51,766 bases of DNA from positions 1 to 51,766 of the forward strand of contig CAMWCA010000021.1 of the NCBI GenBank assembly GCA_947172705.1. Direction: 5' to 3'. The translations under genes and the position numbers were made by a program. The stretch comes from an uncultured Lachnospiraceae bacterium. GTDB taxonomy: Bacteria; Bacillota; Clostridia; Lachnospirales; Lachnospiraceae. The stretch's first letter is position 1. Every line of letters starts with the position of its first letter. Shown one piece after another: positions 35,174-44,270 of the stretch. The notes below the pieces were generated by a model, which saw only the letters and a list, made by a program, of their open reading frames with translations, was not told where the DNA came from and searched no databases.

Positions 35174-35953
35174 CTAAATCATACTTTCCACAAACACTGC
35201 CACCGCATGTTTCATCTGTTCATAAATAAAAGTAGCGGCTCCAGGCAGCATGGCAGTAGACAAAAATAAAATGCTGATACCCACAAGTACTTTCATCTGG
35301 ATACCTACCGCAAACATATTAAGCTGAGGCGACACTTTCGCCAGAACCCCCAGCACAGCGTTCAAAATGATCATAACCGCAAATATGGGCAGACAGATGC
35401 GAAAACCTATCACTATATAATCAGCCATAAACCCCAGGGTTGCCGTAAGGAGAGATTCTCTGTGAAACACAGCCCCATTGATCGGTATCAGCGTGTAAGT
35501 CTCGGCAAGCGCCTTCAGCAGATACCTGTGCATCCCTGAAATCATCAGCATCAGCAAAACCATATAATTATAATAAATACCGGAAATGGTAGAATTTTCT
35601 CTGGTAGCCGGGTCCAGCATGCTTGCCATGGACAGGCCCATTTCCATATCTGCAATCTGTCCGGCAAAAGTCACCACTGTACTGCACAAATTTGCAGCAA
35701 ATCCAATCAAAAGCCCCGTCAACGCCTCTTTCATAATAATCACAAAATAGCCTAAAAGAGTTTCATATGCCACTGTTTCATGGGGAAGCACATGATAAAG
35801 GAGAATCGCTACAAAAACGCTGAGCGCGATCCGGACATTTCTGGGCGTATTAGTCATACTGAAAAAAGGAGCGATAAACACAAAACAGCTTACCCTTACC
35901 AATATCAGCAGAAAATATTCCAAATCCTCATAGGCAAACGCATAATCCAACAT
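35174..35953 (-). CDS. fliR: flagellar export protein FliR
   Basis: This 259-residue multi-spanning membrane protein of the FliPQR core complex has several hydrophobic segments and family patterns such as RVSCFVFIAPFFS near the N-terminus and the central LIGFAANLCSTVV ... GQIADMEMG. It follows fliQ by 6 bp and precedes flhB. Confidence 0.95.
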   Translation of the reverse strand: MLDYAFAYEDLEYFLLILVRVSCFVFIAPFFSMTNTPRNVRIALSVFVAILLYHVLPHETVAYETLLGYFVIIMKEALTGLLIGFAANLCSTVVTFAGQIADMEMGLSMASMLDPATRENSTISGIYYNYMVLLMLMISGMHRYLLKALAETYTLIPINGAVFHRESLLTATLGFMADYIVIGFRICLPIFAVMIILNAVLGVLAKVSPQLNMFAVGIQMKVLVGISILFLSTAMLPGAATFIYEQMKHAVAVFVESMI

Positions 35954-35959
35954 AACAGG

Positions 35960-36229
35960 TTACCTTACATAACGGGCAAAATCAGACCACAATGTTTCCA
36001 TGAACCCCGACATCTCTGTGAGCATCCAATTCCCCAATACCGTTAAGGCAAGGAACACAGCAAGAACCTTAGGCACAAAGGTCAGGGTCTGCTCCTGTAT
36101 GGAGGTAACCGTCTGGAAAATACTGATCACCAGACCAACGATCAGAGACACCAGAAGAACCGGTGCCGCCACCTTTATCACCAAAAACAAAGCCGAACTG
36201 GCAATTGCCGTAACTTCATCAACTGTCAT
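35960..36229 (-). CDS. fliQ: flagellar export protein FliQ
   Basis: This 89-residue protein has two hydrophobic hairpins (~16-38 and ~50-70), the standard FliQ size, with the motif VGLVISIFQTVTSIQEQTLTFVPK. It is part of the FliPQR gate and lies between fliP and fliR. Confidence 0.96.
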   Translation of the reverse strand: MTVDEVTAIASSALFLVIKVAAPVLLVSLIVGLVISIFQTVTSIQEQTLTFVPKVLAVFLALTVLGNWMLTEMSGFMETLWSDFARYVR

Positions 36230-36251
36230 AGCTTTCTATCCCTCCTGCACA

Positions 36252-37121
36252 CTATGGGTAAAATGTTTCCACCAGATTCATAATGATCAGATTCCATCCG
36301 TCAGCAATCACAAACAAAAGGATCTTAAAGGGCATGGAAATCGTAGTGGGCGGAAGCATCATCATACCCATACTCATCAGTGTCGACGACACCACCATAT
36401 CAATTACAATAAACGGAATATATATGATAAAACCAATAATAAACGCCTGCCGCAATTCCCCTAAGATAAAGCTGGGAACCAGCACGGCAAGGGAAAGATC
36501 ATCCAAACTCCCCGTCCACTCATCCCCTGAAATTTCCAAAAACATCCGTACATCTTTGGTCTGGGTTTGGGTATACATGAATTCCCTGAAGGGCTGGATG
36601 CCTATCTCAAAAAATTCTTCCTGGGTTATGGTTCCTTCCTCAAAAGGAACCACAGCCTCCTCATAAACCTGAGTGAGCGTAGGCTGCATAATGAAATAGG
36701 TCAAAAACAAAGCTAACCCAATCAGAACCTGATTGGGCGGCGCCGTTTGTGTATTCAATGCGGCTCTTGTAAAATGAAGAACGATAATGGTTCTGGTATA
36801 GGAGGTAAGCATGATCAGCAGGATCGGTGCCAGTCCTATCATTGTCAGTGTAAGCAAAATCCGCAAATTTCCATTCACCTGACCGTTGCCGCCGCTTTGG
36901 GTAATCGTCAGATTGTTTGCTATATTCAATTCCCGCAGATCCTCTCTGGTATCTGCACTTCCCGGTTCTTCAATGTTCGTCCGCCGCTGGGTTTCCCCGG
37001 TCATACCAGGTTCCACACCTGCCGCCCGAACATTCGATTTGGGAATAATACACAATATGCCTACCGTCAGCAGCAGGCATATTAGCTTTATTATTTTATT
37101 TACGGCAAAGTTCTTTTTCAT
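36252..37121 (-). CDS. fliP: flagellar export protein FliP
   Basis: This is a 289-residue protein. An N-terminal signal peptide (~1-33, ending near VRAAG) is followed by a poorly conserved periplasmic-type stretch (~35-85) and four transmembrane segments. Family motifs include LLIMLTSYTRTIIVLHFTR, QTAPPNQVLIGLALFLTYF and the C-terminal MGMMMLPPTTISMPFKILLFVIADGW. It is the core of the export gate. Confidence 0.97.
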   Translation of the reverse strand: MKKNFAVNKIIKLICLLLTVGILCIIPKSNVRAAGVEPGMTGETQRRTNIEEPGSADTREDLRELNIANNLTITQSGGNGQVNGNLRILLTLTMIGLAPILLIMLTSYTRTIIVLHFTRAALNTQTAPPNQVLIGLALFLTYFIMQPTLTQVYEEAVVPFEEGTITQEEFFEIGIQPFREFMYTQTQTKDVRMFLEISGDEWTGSLDDLSLAVLVPSFILGELRQAFIIGFIIYIPFIVIDMVVSSTLMSMGMMMLPPTTISMPFKILLFVIADGWNLIIMNLVETFYP

Positions 37122-37137
37122 ATGATTGCCTTATCCC

Positions 37138-37506
37138 TTAGTCCTTATCTTTTTCCGTCATTTTTTTAACCTTATCAAGAACGTTTGCAAAGCTTGCAGC
37201 CTGTTCCTGATTCTGTTCCAGAAAGACAAGTTCTTCCGCAGAAAGCTCCGAAAGCATATGAATCTCATCTTTTCCCACGGCAACCACAAGGTATTTCTCC
37301 CCTGCTCGTATAATCTGGACATACTTATTCTGTGAAATCCGGCAGGTCTCCACTATCTCCAAATTTCCAGTGCCTGTTCTTCCCTTTTGATACCTGGCGA
37401 TCCATCTGGTAACCAGATAGGTTACGGCAAGCACAAAAACAAAAAGAATTAACACTGTCATAAACTGAAGATAGCCGTCCATCCCTGTGGTAACTGAAAG
37501 GAGCAT
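37138..37506 (-). CDS. fliO: flagellar biosynthesis protein FliO (FliZ)
   Basis: This 122-residue protein has one transmembrane segment (~14-35) followed by a FliO-type cytoplasmic domain (NLEIVETCRISQNKYVQIIRAGEKYLVVAVGKDEI). FliO helps assemble FliP. Its ATG lies 1 bp after the cheY stop, the position of fliZ/fliO in Bacillus. Confidence 0.9.
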   Translation of the reverse strand: MLLSVTTGMDGYLQFMTVLILFVFVLAVTYLVTRWIARYQKGRTGTGNLEIVETCRISQNKYVQIIRAGEKYLVVAVGKDEIHMLSELSAEELVFLEQNQEQAASFANVLDKVKKMTEKDKD

Positions 37507-37507
37507 A

Positions 37508-37870
37508 TCAGCCCACTACCTTTTTTACAGCTTCCAATACACGCTCAGGCTGGAAAGGCTTAACGATAAAATCCTTCGCACCGCTTTGAATGGCTTCAAT
37601 AACCATAGCCTGCTGTCCCATTGCCGAGCACATAATTACCATTGCCCCCGGATCAGCGCCTTTGATCTTCTTCAATGCCGCAATTCCATCCACTTCCGGC
37701 ATGGTAATATCCATAAGTACAAGATCCGGCTTCAGCTCATTATACTTATCAAACGCTTTTGCGCCATTTTCAGCTTCTCCCACTACGTTATAGCCATTCT
37801 TTGTAAGAATGTCCTTGATCATCATACGCATGAAAGCTGCATCATCAACAACTAAAATATTCTTTGCCAT
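37508..37870 (-). CDS. cheY: chemotaxis response regulator CheY
   Basis: This is a 120-residue single receiver domain. The acidic pocket is Asp9/Asp10, the phospho-acceptor is Asp54 in LVLMDITMPEVDG, the switch residue is Ser82 (CSAMGQQ) and the conserved Lys is Lys104 (FIVKPF). It is phosphorylated by CheA and acts on the FliM/FliY switch encoded just upstream. Confidence 0.96.
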   Translation of the reverse strand: MAKNILVVDDAAFMRMMIKDILTKNGYNVVGEAENGAKAFDKYNELKPDLVLMDITMPEVDGIAALKKIKGADPGAMVIMCSAMGQQAMVIEAIQSGAKDFIVKPFQPERVLEAVKKVVG

Positions 37871-37888
37871 ATTATTCTCTCCTACTTT

Positions 37889-39163
37889 TTATTTTATTAT
37901 TTCGGTTACACGGATACCAAAACTTTCTTCAATAACCACAACCTCGCCTTTTGCAACAAACTTACCGTTCACAAGTACATCTATGGGTTCACCGGCTATT
38001 TTATCAAGCTCTATAATGGTACCCGGTGCGAAGTCTAATATTTCCGCTATGGATTTTTTGGTTCTTCCCAGCTCAACGGTAACTTCAAGGGGTACATCCC
38101 GGATAAGTCCTATGTTCTCCTGACCTGGCGCTGCTCCCACATTATTAAAGCTCTGGAACTGCGCAGGCTGTATGTTCATCTGAGGCATCATTCCCTGCAT
38201 GGGCATTCCCATATTCATCTGAGGCATTCCCATCATGGGCATTCCCTGCATAGGCATCCCCATATTCATCTGGGGCATCATTCCCTGAGGATTCATTCCC
38301 TGGGCGTTCATTCCCATGTCCATCTGAGGCATTCCCATGCCCATATTCATCTGGGTCATATCAGGCTGCGCTGCGGCCTGCTCCATAACAGGCGGAGCGC
38401 TTGGCTGGGGAGCTGGCGCCGGAGCAGGCTCCGGTTCCGGTTGATTTAAGATGAAGCTTTCATAAAGTCCTTTCGCAAATTCAATTGGATACAACTGCAT
38501 GATGGTGCTGTCAACCAACTCATCTATCTGCATTCTGAAGGAAATCTTCACAAAATTTCCTTCCAGGAAGGCTGCAATTTCTCCTCCCTCCTTAAAATCA
38601 TTTAAATCGATCAGACTTGCCTCTGGGGGGCTGATATCAATCATCTTACCAAGCATGGTAGACATGGAGGTCGCCGCCGAACCCATCATCTGATTCATCG
38701 CTTCAGAAATAGCGCTGAGATGAAGTTCTCCCAACTCTCCATCTGTATTGCTGCCGTCTCCTCCCATCATCAGATCCGTTATGACCTTTACGTCATGATC
38801 CTTCAGGATCATAATATTGGACCCATCCAGTCCTGCAGTGTAACGAATTTGTATGAAAACGCAGGGACGCTCATAATTGCCTACTACCATTTCCCAATCG
38901 GCAATTTGAACCACCGGCGTAGTAATATTCACCTTTCTGTTTACCAGGGAATATAAAGTAGTAGCCGAAGATCCCATGCTGATATTGGCAATTTCTCCTA
39001 TTGCATCCCGCTCATCCGGTGTCAGCAGACTTTCATCAATTGTGGTGTTCTGCCCTGATTCTGACGGGCTCTCCGCTGCCGGGCTTTCTGCTTCCGCACT
39101 GCCAGATAAATCCATGCCCGTAAGCAGCGCATTTATTTCATCTTGTGACAACATTCCGTCCAC
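37889..39163 (-). CDS. fliY: flagellar switch protein FliY (CheC-like + FliN), Met-rich linker
   Basis: This is a 424-residue fusion. The N-terminus (LSQDEINALLTG, 5-16) is a FliM-like CheY-binding peptide. The CheC-like phosphatase domain (~45-230) retains both Glu/Asn sites: Glu57-Asn60 and Glu154-Asn157. The linker (241-345) starts Pro/Glu/Ala-rich and then becomes Met/Gln/Gly/Asn/Pro-rich (269-330, 26 Met in 62 residues). The C-terminal FliN/SpoA domain (~352-424) has VPLEVTVELGRTKKSIAEILDFAPGTI. It should both form the C-ring and remove phosphate from CheY-P. It follows fliM by 3 bp. Confidence 0.95.
   Translation of the reverse strand: MDGMLSQDEINALLTGMDLSGSAEAESPAAESPSESGQNTTIDESLLTPDERDAIGEIANISMGSSATTLYSLVNRKVNITTPVVQIADWEMVVGNYERPCVFIQIRYTAGLDGSNIMILKDHDVKVITDLMMGGDGSNTDGELGELHLSAISEAMNQMMGSAATSMSTMLGKMIDISPPEASLIDLNDFKEGGEIAAFLEGNFVKISFRMQIDELVDSTIMQLYPIEFAKGLYESFILNQPEPEPAPAPAPQPSAPPVMEQAAAQPDMTQMNMGMGMPQMDMGMNAQGMNPQGMMPQMNMGMPMQGMPMMGMPQMNMGMPMQGMMPQMNIQPAQFQSFNNVGAAPGQENIGLIRDVPLEVTVELGRTKKSIAEILDFAPGTIIELDKIAGEPIDVLVNGKFVAKGEVVVIEESFGIRVTEIIK
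38174..38359 (-). repeat. imperfect in-gene repeat encoding the FliY Met-rich linker
   Basis: Within the fliY gene, DNA encoding variants of MGMPMQG and MPQMNMG recurs several times. Repeated plus-strand words such as ggcattcccat and cccatattcatctg are visible. Length variation by slippage is plausible. Confidence 0.8.
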
Positions 39164-39166
39164 GCA

Positions 39167-40147
39167 TTACTCCCCCTCTCTGACTATTGATGTTACCTGA
39201 ACCGCGTAATTTTCCTTCATGGACCCAGGAAGCGCTGTGAACTTTCTGATATTTCCTACATAAATATTCATTTCCGAATCCACCTTACTGTCTAATCTTA
39301 TTATATCTCCAACCTGCAGGCTTAAGAAATCGTTTACTGCCACCTGGCTCTTACCAAGGACAGCCTTCACAGGTACGTCGATCCTCTTGATCAGTGATTC
39401 GATATGTTCCTCATAATCAGTCGAATCATCTTTTTGCATTGTTGAGAACCAATACTTGGTATTCAACTTATCCATCACATCTTCCAACGTAAAGTAAGGA
39501 AGACAGATATTCATGAGTCCCTCTACATCGCCAATCTTAACACTCATGGAAACAATTGCAATCATATCGCTGGGCGCAATCACCTGGGCAAACTGGGCAT
39601 TGGTCTCAATTCTTTCCATCATCGGATTGATATCCACCACATTTTTCCAGGGTTCACGCATCAACTGCATACATACAACCATAAGTCTTTGCAGAATCGT
39701 CATTTCAATCTCTGAAAAATCTCTGCTCTTATCCAAAGGAGCTCCCTGCCCTCCCAGCATTCTGTCAATCATTGCAAAGCCCAGATTAGGCGACAGTTCC
39801 ATAATAACATTACCCACAAGCGGCGCGAAATCCACAATTCCCAATATAACAGGATTGGAAAGCGCATTTGTAAATTCCGAAAAAGTAACCGTTTCAGAGC
39901 TTGCCACCGCCACCTGTATATTTTTTCTCAGATAAACCGGAAGGTTGGTGGAAATCAATCTTCCATAATGTTCATAAATAATCTCAAGGGTTCTCAGATG
40001 CTCCTTGGAGAATTTCGCAGGACGCTTAAAATCATAGTCTTTTACCGGCTTTTCTCCAGGTTCCTGTATCTCTTCTACATCCAATTCGCCGCTGCTCAAT
40101 GCCGCAAGCAAATTGTCTATCTCACTTTGAGATAATACCTCACCCAC
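39167..40147 (-). CDS. fliM: flagellar motor switch protein FliM
   Basis: This is a 326-residue protein. The N-terminal CheY-binding motif is LSQSEIDNLLAALSSGE, followed by the FliM middle domain (~45-225; KFSKEHLRTLEIIYEHYGRLIST, MIDRMLGGQG) and a C-terminal SpoA domain (~245-322). It receives CheY-P and sits in the C-ring. Start next to GAGGTGAAAG; the gap after fliL is 62 bp. Confidence 0.97.
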   Translation of the reverse strand: MGEVLSQSEIDNLLAALSSGELDVEEIQEPGEKPVKDYDFKRPAKFSKEHLRTLEIIYEHYGRLISTNLPVYLRKNIQVAVASSETVTFSEFTNALSNPVILGIVDFAPLVGNVIMELSPNLGFAMIDRMLGGQGAPLDKSRDFSEIEMTILQRLMVVCMQLMREPWKNVVDINPMMERIETNAQFAQVIAPSDMIAIVSMSVKIGDVEGLMNICLPYFTLEDVMDKLNTKYWFSTMQKDDSTDYEEHIESLIKRIDVPVKAVLGKSQVAVNDFLSLQVGDIIRLDSKVDSEMNIYVGNIRKFTALPGSMKENYAVQVTSIVREGE

Positions 40148-40209
40148 GAGCTTTCACCTCCTTCATTTTTGCCGTAATATCCTGTCAACTGATCTGCCTT
40201 GCACGGCGT

Positions 40210-40740
40210 TTACTGATAGAGATAACTGCTCAGCGTCACATCAAAAATAAAATCAGAATCAAACATCGTCTGGATCTTGCTTAAGATCTCATCTTCTATT
40301 TGCTGGTTGCTTTCTTTTGCCTGGTCTAAAGTATACTGGCTTACCACATCATTGATCTGTCCTTTGATCAGGTCTTCTCTAGTGGTTAAGTCCGAATAAG
40401 TTTTAAAATCCTTATGCTTACTGTTCATGGACAGGGTAACATTCAGCAGTGCATAATGATCCTCCACCTCTGCTTCTCCTTCTGCCGATGCCTCTTCCCT
40501 CTTTAAAAGAATCCTTAAGTCTGCAATGGTATAAGTCTGGGTATCTTCCATAGGTATTACCTCTACCGGCTCGCCTTCCTGTTCATCTCCCAATTCCAGG
40601 CTGATTGCCGATGCAATGTCCGTTACCAGCTTCGCTGTTTTCTTGTTGGTGCTCATAACGCTGAACATCATAACAGATGTCAGCACGATATTCACAATCA
40701 ACAGCGCAAGAATAATAATTGAAATCAGATTTTTCTTCAT
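40210..40740 (-). CDS. fliL: flagellar basal body-associated protein FliL
   Basis: This is a 176-residue single-pass membrane protein: TM at ~6-28, then an extracytoplasmic domain (~70-176) ending in a FliL-type beta/alpha fold (LLNVTLSMNSKHKDFKTYSDLTTREDLIKGQINDVVSQYT). It supports the stator. It follows motB by 26 bp. Confidence 0.92.
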   Translation of the reverse strand: MKKNLISIIILALLIVNIVLTSVMMFSVMSTNKKTAKLVTDIASAISLELGDEQEGEPVEVIPMEDTQTYTIADLRILLKREEASAEGEAEVEDHYALLNVTLSMNSKHKDFKTYSDLTTREDLIKGQINDVVSQYTLDQAKESNQQIEDEILSKIQTMFDSDFIFDVTLSSYLYQ

Positions 40741-40766
40741 GTCAATAAGCCTCTCTTTAATAATTA

Positions 40767-41573
40767 TTAATAAGAACTCAAAGAATTATATATTTTAATT
40801 TCCACTCTTCTGTTCTTAGCTCTTCCTTCCGCCGTGGAATTATCTGCGATGGGAACATATTCCCCTCTTCCGGAGTGTTTGATCTGACTCACATCCAGCG
40901 TTGTATTCTGCTCCAGGTAATAGAACACGGACAAAGCGCGCCCACTGCTCAGTTCATCATTGTTGGAATACTTACTGCCGGACATGGGGACATTATCTGT
41001 GTGTCCCTCAATTTCAATAACACCCGTTCCAAATCTCTGGAGTATAATCCCCAGTTGATTCATCAGGGGCATCGCCTCCTCCTTGATTTCCACGCTTCCT
41101 GAATCAAACAATAAAGCGCCGTTCAAGGTAAGCTGCACATACTGTGCCGTAAATTCTATGTCGATCTCCTTATCCAGATTCTTCTCCTGCATGACTTCTT
41201 CGATTTCACTTGCCATTTCCTCGGATTCCCGTATCTTGGCTTCTTCCATCATTTCCGCTGCGGATTCCAGATTCTTGGGGATCATATCTCCTTCGTTATC
41301 CCGTCCTGTACTGTTGATATAATTATCAAGCTCTGTCAGCTGGCTGACTCCCATCCCTGTGAGAACGCCTTCGCCGATCGCTGTTGCTCCTGAATCAAAA
41401 ATGCTGAAGGTCTGATTAAAGGAAGCGGCAATCAGTTCAAACTTCTGAGCGTCAATGGTTGACATGGAGAACAACATAACGAAAAAGCAAAGAAGCAGGT
41501 TCATAAGATCCGCAAAGGTGGACTGCCAGGCCGGGGCTCCTTTTGGAGGCTCATCCGGTTTCCTTTTAGCCAT
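40767..41573 (-). CDS. motB: flagellar stator protein MotB
   Basis: This is a 268-residue protein. One transmembrane segment (~20-42) carries the ion-binding Asp22 in FADLMNLLLCFFVMLFS. A plug/linker follows, and then an OmpA-like peptidoglycan-binding domain (~140-260; IEIEGHTDNVPMSGS, LSSGRALSVFYYLE, GRGEYVPIADNSTAEGRAKNRRVEI). I use the ATG at 41573 with GGAGGT 7 bp upstream; a GTG three codons earlier overlaps that SD. The gene overlaps motA by 8 bp. Confidence 0.96.
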   Translation of the reverse strand: MAKRKPDEPPKGAPAWQSTFADLMNLLLCFFVMLFSMSTIDAQKFELIAASFNQTFSIFDSGATAIGEGVLTGMGVSQLTELDNYINSTGRDNEGDMIPKNLESAAEMMEEAKIRESEEMASEIEEVMQEKNLDKEIDIEFTAQYVQLTLNGALLFDSGSVEIKEEAMPLMNQLGIILQRFGTGVIEIEGHTDNVPMSGSKYSNNDELSSGRALSVFYYLEQNTTLDVSQIKHSGRGEYVPIADNSTAEGRAKNRRVEIKIYNSLSSY

Positions 41574-42357
41574 TTTCCTCACCTCCGTCCTCCTGACTGA
41601 TACGGTCGCCCGGTGACAGGAACGACTTCAGCTTTTCTTCGATTACTCTGGGGTTTTCTCCTGCCTGAATGGAAAGAAGCCCCTCTATCATAATCTCCTT
41701 AATCATGATCTCATTTGCGTTGTTTGATTTTAACTTTCCAGCCACAGGCGCACAAATCCAGTTGGCAAGCATAGATCCATACAAAGTGGTAATCAACGCT
41801 ACCGCCATGGACGGTCCGATACTGGAAGGATCATCCATTTCATAAAGCATGTTAACGAGACCTATCAGGGTACCGATCATACCCCAGGCAGGTCCCATAG
41901 CTCCCAAATCTTCCCAAAATGTAATTTTATTCTTATGTCTGTCTTCCGTGCTGACTAATTCTGTCTCCATAATTCCCCGGACAAGTTCAGGGTCTGTTCC
42001 GTCAACGATCAGGAGAATGCCTTTCTTCATAAACTCATCGTCCAGATCGCTTGCCGCCTCTTCCAGAGACAACAGCCCTTCCTTTCTGGCGATATTGGAC
42101 AGATCAATGATCTTTTGAATCATGCCCTTTACGTCAACTGCAGGAACCTTAAACACCAGCATGAAGCTCTTAAGTCCCCCCACGTAATCAGCCATACTCT
42201 TCATAGCCATAACGGCAAAGAAAGAACCGCCAAATGTGATGATGGCAGAAGCCGGATCTAAGTAACGACCTATATTTCCAATACCTGCATTCGTGACGAT
42301 ACCGAATGCACACATAACAAAACACAGTATCAAACCAATAATCGACGCTAAATCCAC
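41566..42357 (-). CDS. motA: flagellar stator protein MotA
   Basis: This 263-residue protein has four hydrophobic segments (~5-22, 30-50, ~146-166, ~178-200) and a cytoplasmic loop containing conserved motor-interaction residues (RKEGLLSLEE, KKGILLIVDGTDPELVRGIME). MAVALITTLYGSMLANW is the family pattern in the fourth segment. It pairs with MotB as the ion-conducting stator. Having motAB inside the fla/che operon between flbD and fliL differs from B. subtilis, where they are elsewhere. Confidence 0.96.
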   Translation of the reverse strand: MDLASIIGLILCFVMCAFGIVTNAGIGNIGRYLDPASAIITFGGSFFAVMAMKSMADYVGGLKSFMLVFKVPAVDVKGMIQKIIDLSNIARKEGLLSLEEAASDLDDEFMKKGILLIVDGTDPELVRGIMETELVSTEDRHKNKITFWEDLGAMGPAWGMIGTLIGLVNMLYEMDDPSSIGPSMAVALITTLYGSMLANWICAPVAGKLKSNNANEIMIKEIMIEGLLSIQAGENPRVIEEKLKSFLSPGDRISQEDGGEENG

Positions 42358-42377
42358 AATCTATCACCTTTTTTGCG

Positions 42378-42563
42378 TTAATCTGCAAAAATATCCTTTC
42401 TATACGATTTTACAAGATTTTTCACATCTTGTCTACTTTCTTTTACAATTATTTTTCTTCCGGTGGTAAATGCAATTACCGTATCCGGTGTTTCCTCCAC
42501 CAGCTCTATCAAATCGGGGTTTACCAGAACCTTTCTCCCGTTTATTTTCGTCACCTCTATCAT
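42378..42563 (-). CDS. flbD: FlbD/SwrD family protein
   Basis: This 61-residue protein has the core MIEVTKINGRKVLVNPDLIELVEETPDTVI, typical of the FlbD (YlzI/SwrD) family found right after flgE. In B. subtilis SwrD raises flagellar torque; its placement before motAB fits a link to stator function. GGAGG lies 11 bp before the ATG. The 170 bp between flgE and this gene contains a large hairpin. Confidence 0.92.
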   Translation of the reverse strand: MIEVTKINGRKVLVNPDLIELVEETPDTVIAFTTGRKIIVKESRQDVKNLVKSYRKDIFAD

Positions 42564-42637
42564 ACCACGTTATCCCTCCTGCCGCCACTGCAATTTTTTC
42601 CAGCGCTGAAGCCCAATCTGCGCTCCTCTTCATACAG

Positions 42638-42687
42638 ACTGCACAAAGGGAACCAGCAAAAACCCGGTTCCCTTTACCCTGTGCAGT
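42638..42687 (-). promoter_or_regulatory. strong intra-operon stem-loop between flgE and flbD
   Basis: Arms 42638-42654 and 42666-42687 pair over 17 bp (7 plus 10) interrupted by a single 5-nt bulge, with an 11-nt loop. No T-run follows on the minus strand, so it is not a standard terminator. It lies 46 bp after the flgE stop and may stabilise or process the mRNA 3' end of the highly expressed hook gene, or reduce read-through. Confidence 0.65.
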
Positions 42688-42733
42688 GGTATTTTCACTT
42701 TATTTATTTCTCTGTTACTTCACAGATTTATGA

Positions 42734-44191
42734 CTACCTCTTCAGGTTGGTCAGTTCCTCAAGCAGCGTATCGGAAACTGTAATGATACGGCTGTTCGCC
42801 TGGAAACCTCTCTGGGTGGTAATCATTTCCGTAAATTCTGCGGACAAGTCAACGTTACTCATTTCCAGAACGCCCGACTCCATTCGCCCGCCGCCTACCG
42901 TAATATCATCTCCGATTCCGTCGAAATCGCCGGAGTTCAGGGTAGCCGAGTAAAGGTTGTCGCCTTCCTTTGCAAGACCTGAGGGATTGGCGAAGGTTGC
43001 TGTGGAGATCTGTCCCAGCAGCTTTCTCTGACCATTGTCATAGGATGCGTAGATCATACCGTCCTTCTGGATGGTAATGCCGCTCATCTCACCGATGGCG
43101 CGTCCTGTGCCGTCCGCTCCCACACCTGCGATGGCGCTGATTGTGGAAACACCGTTCTTATTGTAATTGCTGGTGGTGGAGAAATCCAGTTCTATTTCAG
43201 CGGGGAAATTGGAAATACCGCCAAAACTTAGTTTAACGGTGCTTGGTCCTGCTGCATCCTCAGTTCCACCTACATTTTTAAATATACCCTGACCTGCCAC
43301 AAAGTTCAAAGTAGCACTATTAGCGATCGCTTTCACCTCATCAGGCTTTGTGGTATCTGGTATACCCATTCCGGCTTCTCCATCTGCGTTAAACTTTATC
43401 AATTCACTAACCGGCTTTACAGCTCCAGTAGAATCTACCGCTTCAAGCTCCATAATGGATTCACCCTTTGAATCAAGAATATCGTCAAGCTGTACATAAA
43501 ACTGACCTGTTTCTTTCTTTGTTGTTGCATCCATGCTTTTATGCACGCTCAATCTTGCCGTATATTTGTATCCCTGATTGTCATAGAACTCCAGGTTCAT
43601 TACACGACCGTCCGGGCTGTTGATATCCGTATCGTTCTTATCCACGATACCGCTGACCGTAGCCCTGGTGGTTGCAGCCGGAGGATAGGACATGTTTTCC
43701 GGTGTCATAATGCGCAGGGGCGTTACCGTATCCTTTTTGATATTGCCGGGATTTGCCGGATCTACCTGCCAGCCCATTACATTAAAACCGGTACTGGTCA
43801 TAGCAAGGTTTCCTGCTCCGTCAATGTAGAAGGAGCCGTCTCTGGTAAAGAAGTTTTCAGAGCCGTTGCTGACTACGAAAAAAGCGTCCCCGTTGATCAT
43901 AATGTCAAAGGGATCGTTGGTGCTCTGTGCGGAACCCTGACCTGAAATTGCTGTTTTGATTGCTGCTGTCTTGGCGCCAAGACCGATCTGCCTTGCATTC
44001 ACACCGCCCACGCCTGTTGTGGCGTTGGCGCCGGAAGCTGCCTGTGTTGTCTGATACATTAAGTCGCTGAATGTCATGGACTGGGATTTGTATGCCGTGG
44101 TGTTTACATTGGCAATATTGTTACCGATAACGTCCATCCTTGTCTGGTGGGTTTTCAAACCAGCCACACCAGAGAATAATGATCTCATCAT
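42734..44191 (-). CDS. flgE: flagellar hook protein FlgE
   Basis: This 485-residue protein is exported to build the hook. The N-terminal D0 region is MMRSLFSGVAGLKTHQTRMDVIGNNIANVNTTAYKSQ; central hook domains include FFVVSNGSENFFTRDGSFYID; the C-terminal D0 is GVLEMSNVDLSAEFTEMITTQRGFQANSRIITVSDTLLEEL. AAGGAGGT lies 9 bp before the first of two tandem ATG codons. It follows a TIGR02530-type gene. Confidence 0.96.
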   Translation of the reverse strand: MMRSLFSGVAGLKTHQTRMDVIGNNIANVNTTAYKSQSMTFSDLMYQTTQAASGANATTGVGGVNARQIGLGAKTAAIKTAISGQGSAQSTNDPFDIMINGDAFFVVSNGSENFFTRDGSFYIDGAGNLAMTSTGFNVMGWQVDPANPGNIKKDTVTPLRIMTPENMSYPPAATTRATVSGIVDKNDTDINSPDGRVMNLEFYDNQGYKYTARLSVHKSMDATTKKETGQFYVQLDDILDSKGESIMELEAVDSTGAVKPVSELIKFNADGEAGMGIPDTTKPDEVKAIANSATLNFVAGQGIFKNVGGTEDAAGPSTVKLSFGGISNFPAEIELDFSTTSNYNKNGVSTISAIAGVGADGTGRAIGEMSGITIQKDGMIYASYDNGQRKLLGQISTATFANPSGLAKEGDNLYSATLNSGDFDGIGDDITVGGGRMESGVLEMSNVDLSAEFTEMITTQRGFQANSRIITVSDTLLEELTNLKR

Positions 44192-44270
44192 AATGAAATG
44201 ACCTCCTTAAGCTCATATGCCGTTTTGTTCCTTCTGTCATTCGGGAACTTTTAGCCTCCATAAGGTCCGG

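Noticed and set aside
38155..38370. Repetitive DNA in fliY considered as an inserted mobile element
   Set aside because: The frame is maintained, there are no terminal inverted repeats, and the flanking CheC-like and FliN domains are intact, so it is a coding linker.
42433..42633. Minus-strand 66-codon frame beginning MKRSADWASALEKIAVAAGG before flbD
   Set aside because: It runs out of frame through flbD, has no good SD, and begins in the flank of the hairpin. flbD in the other frame is a clear family member.
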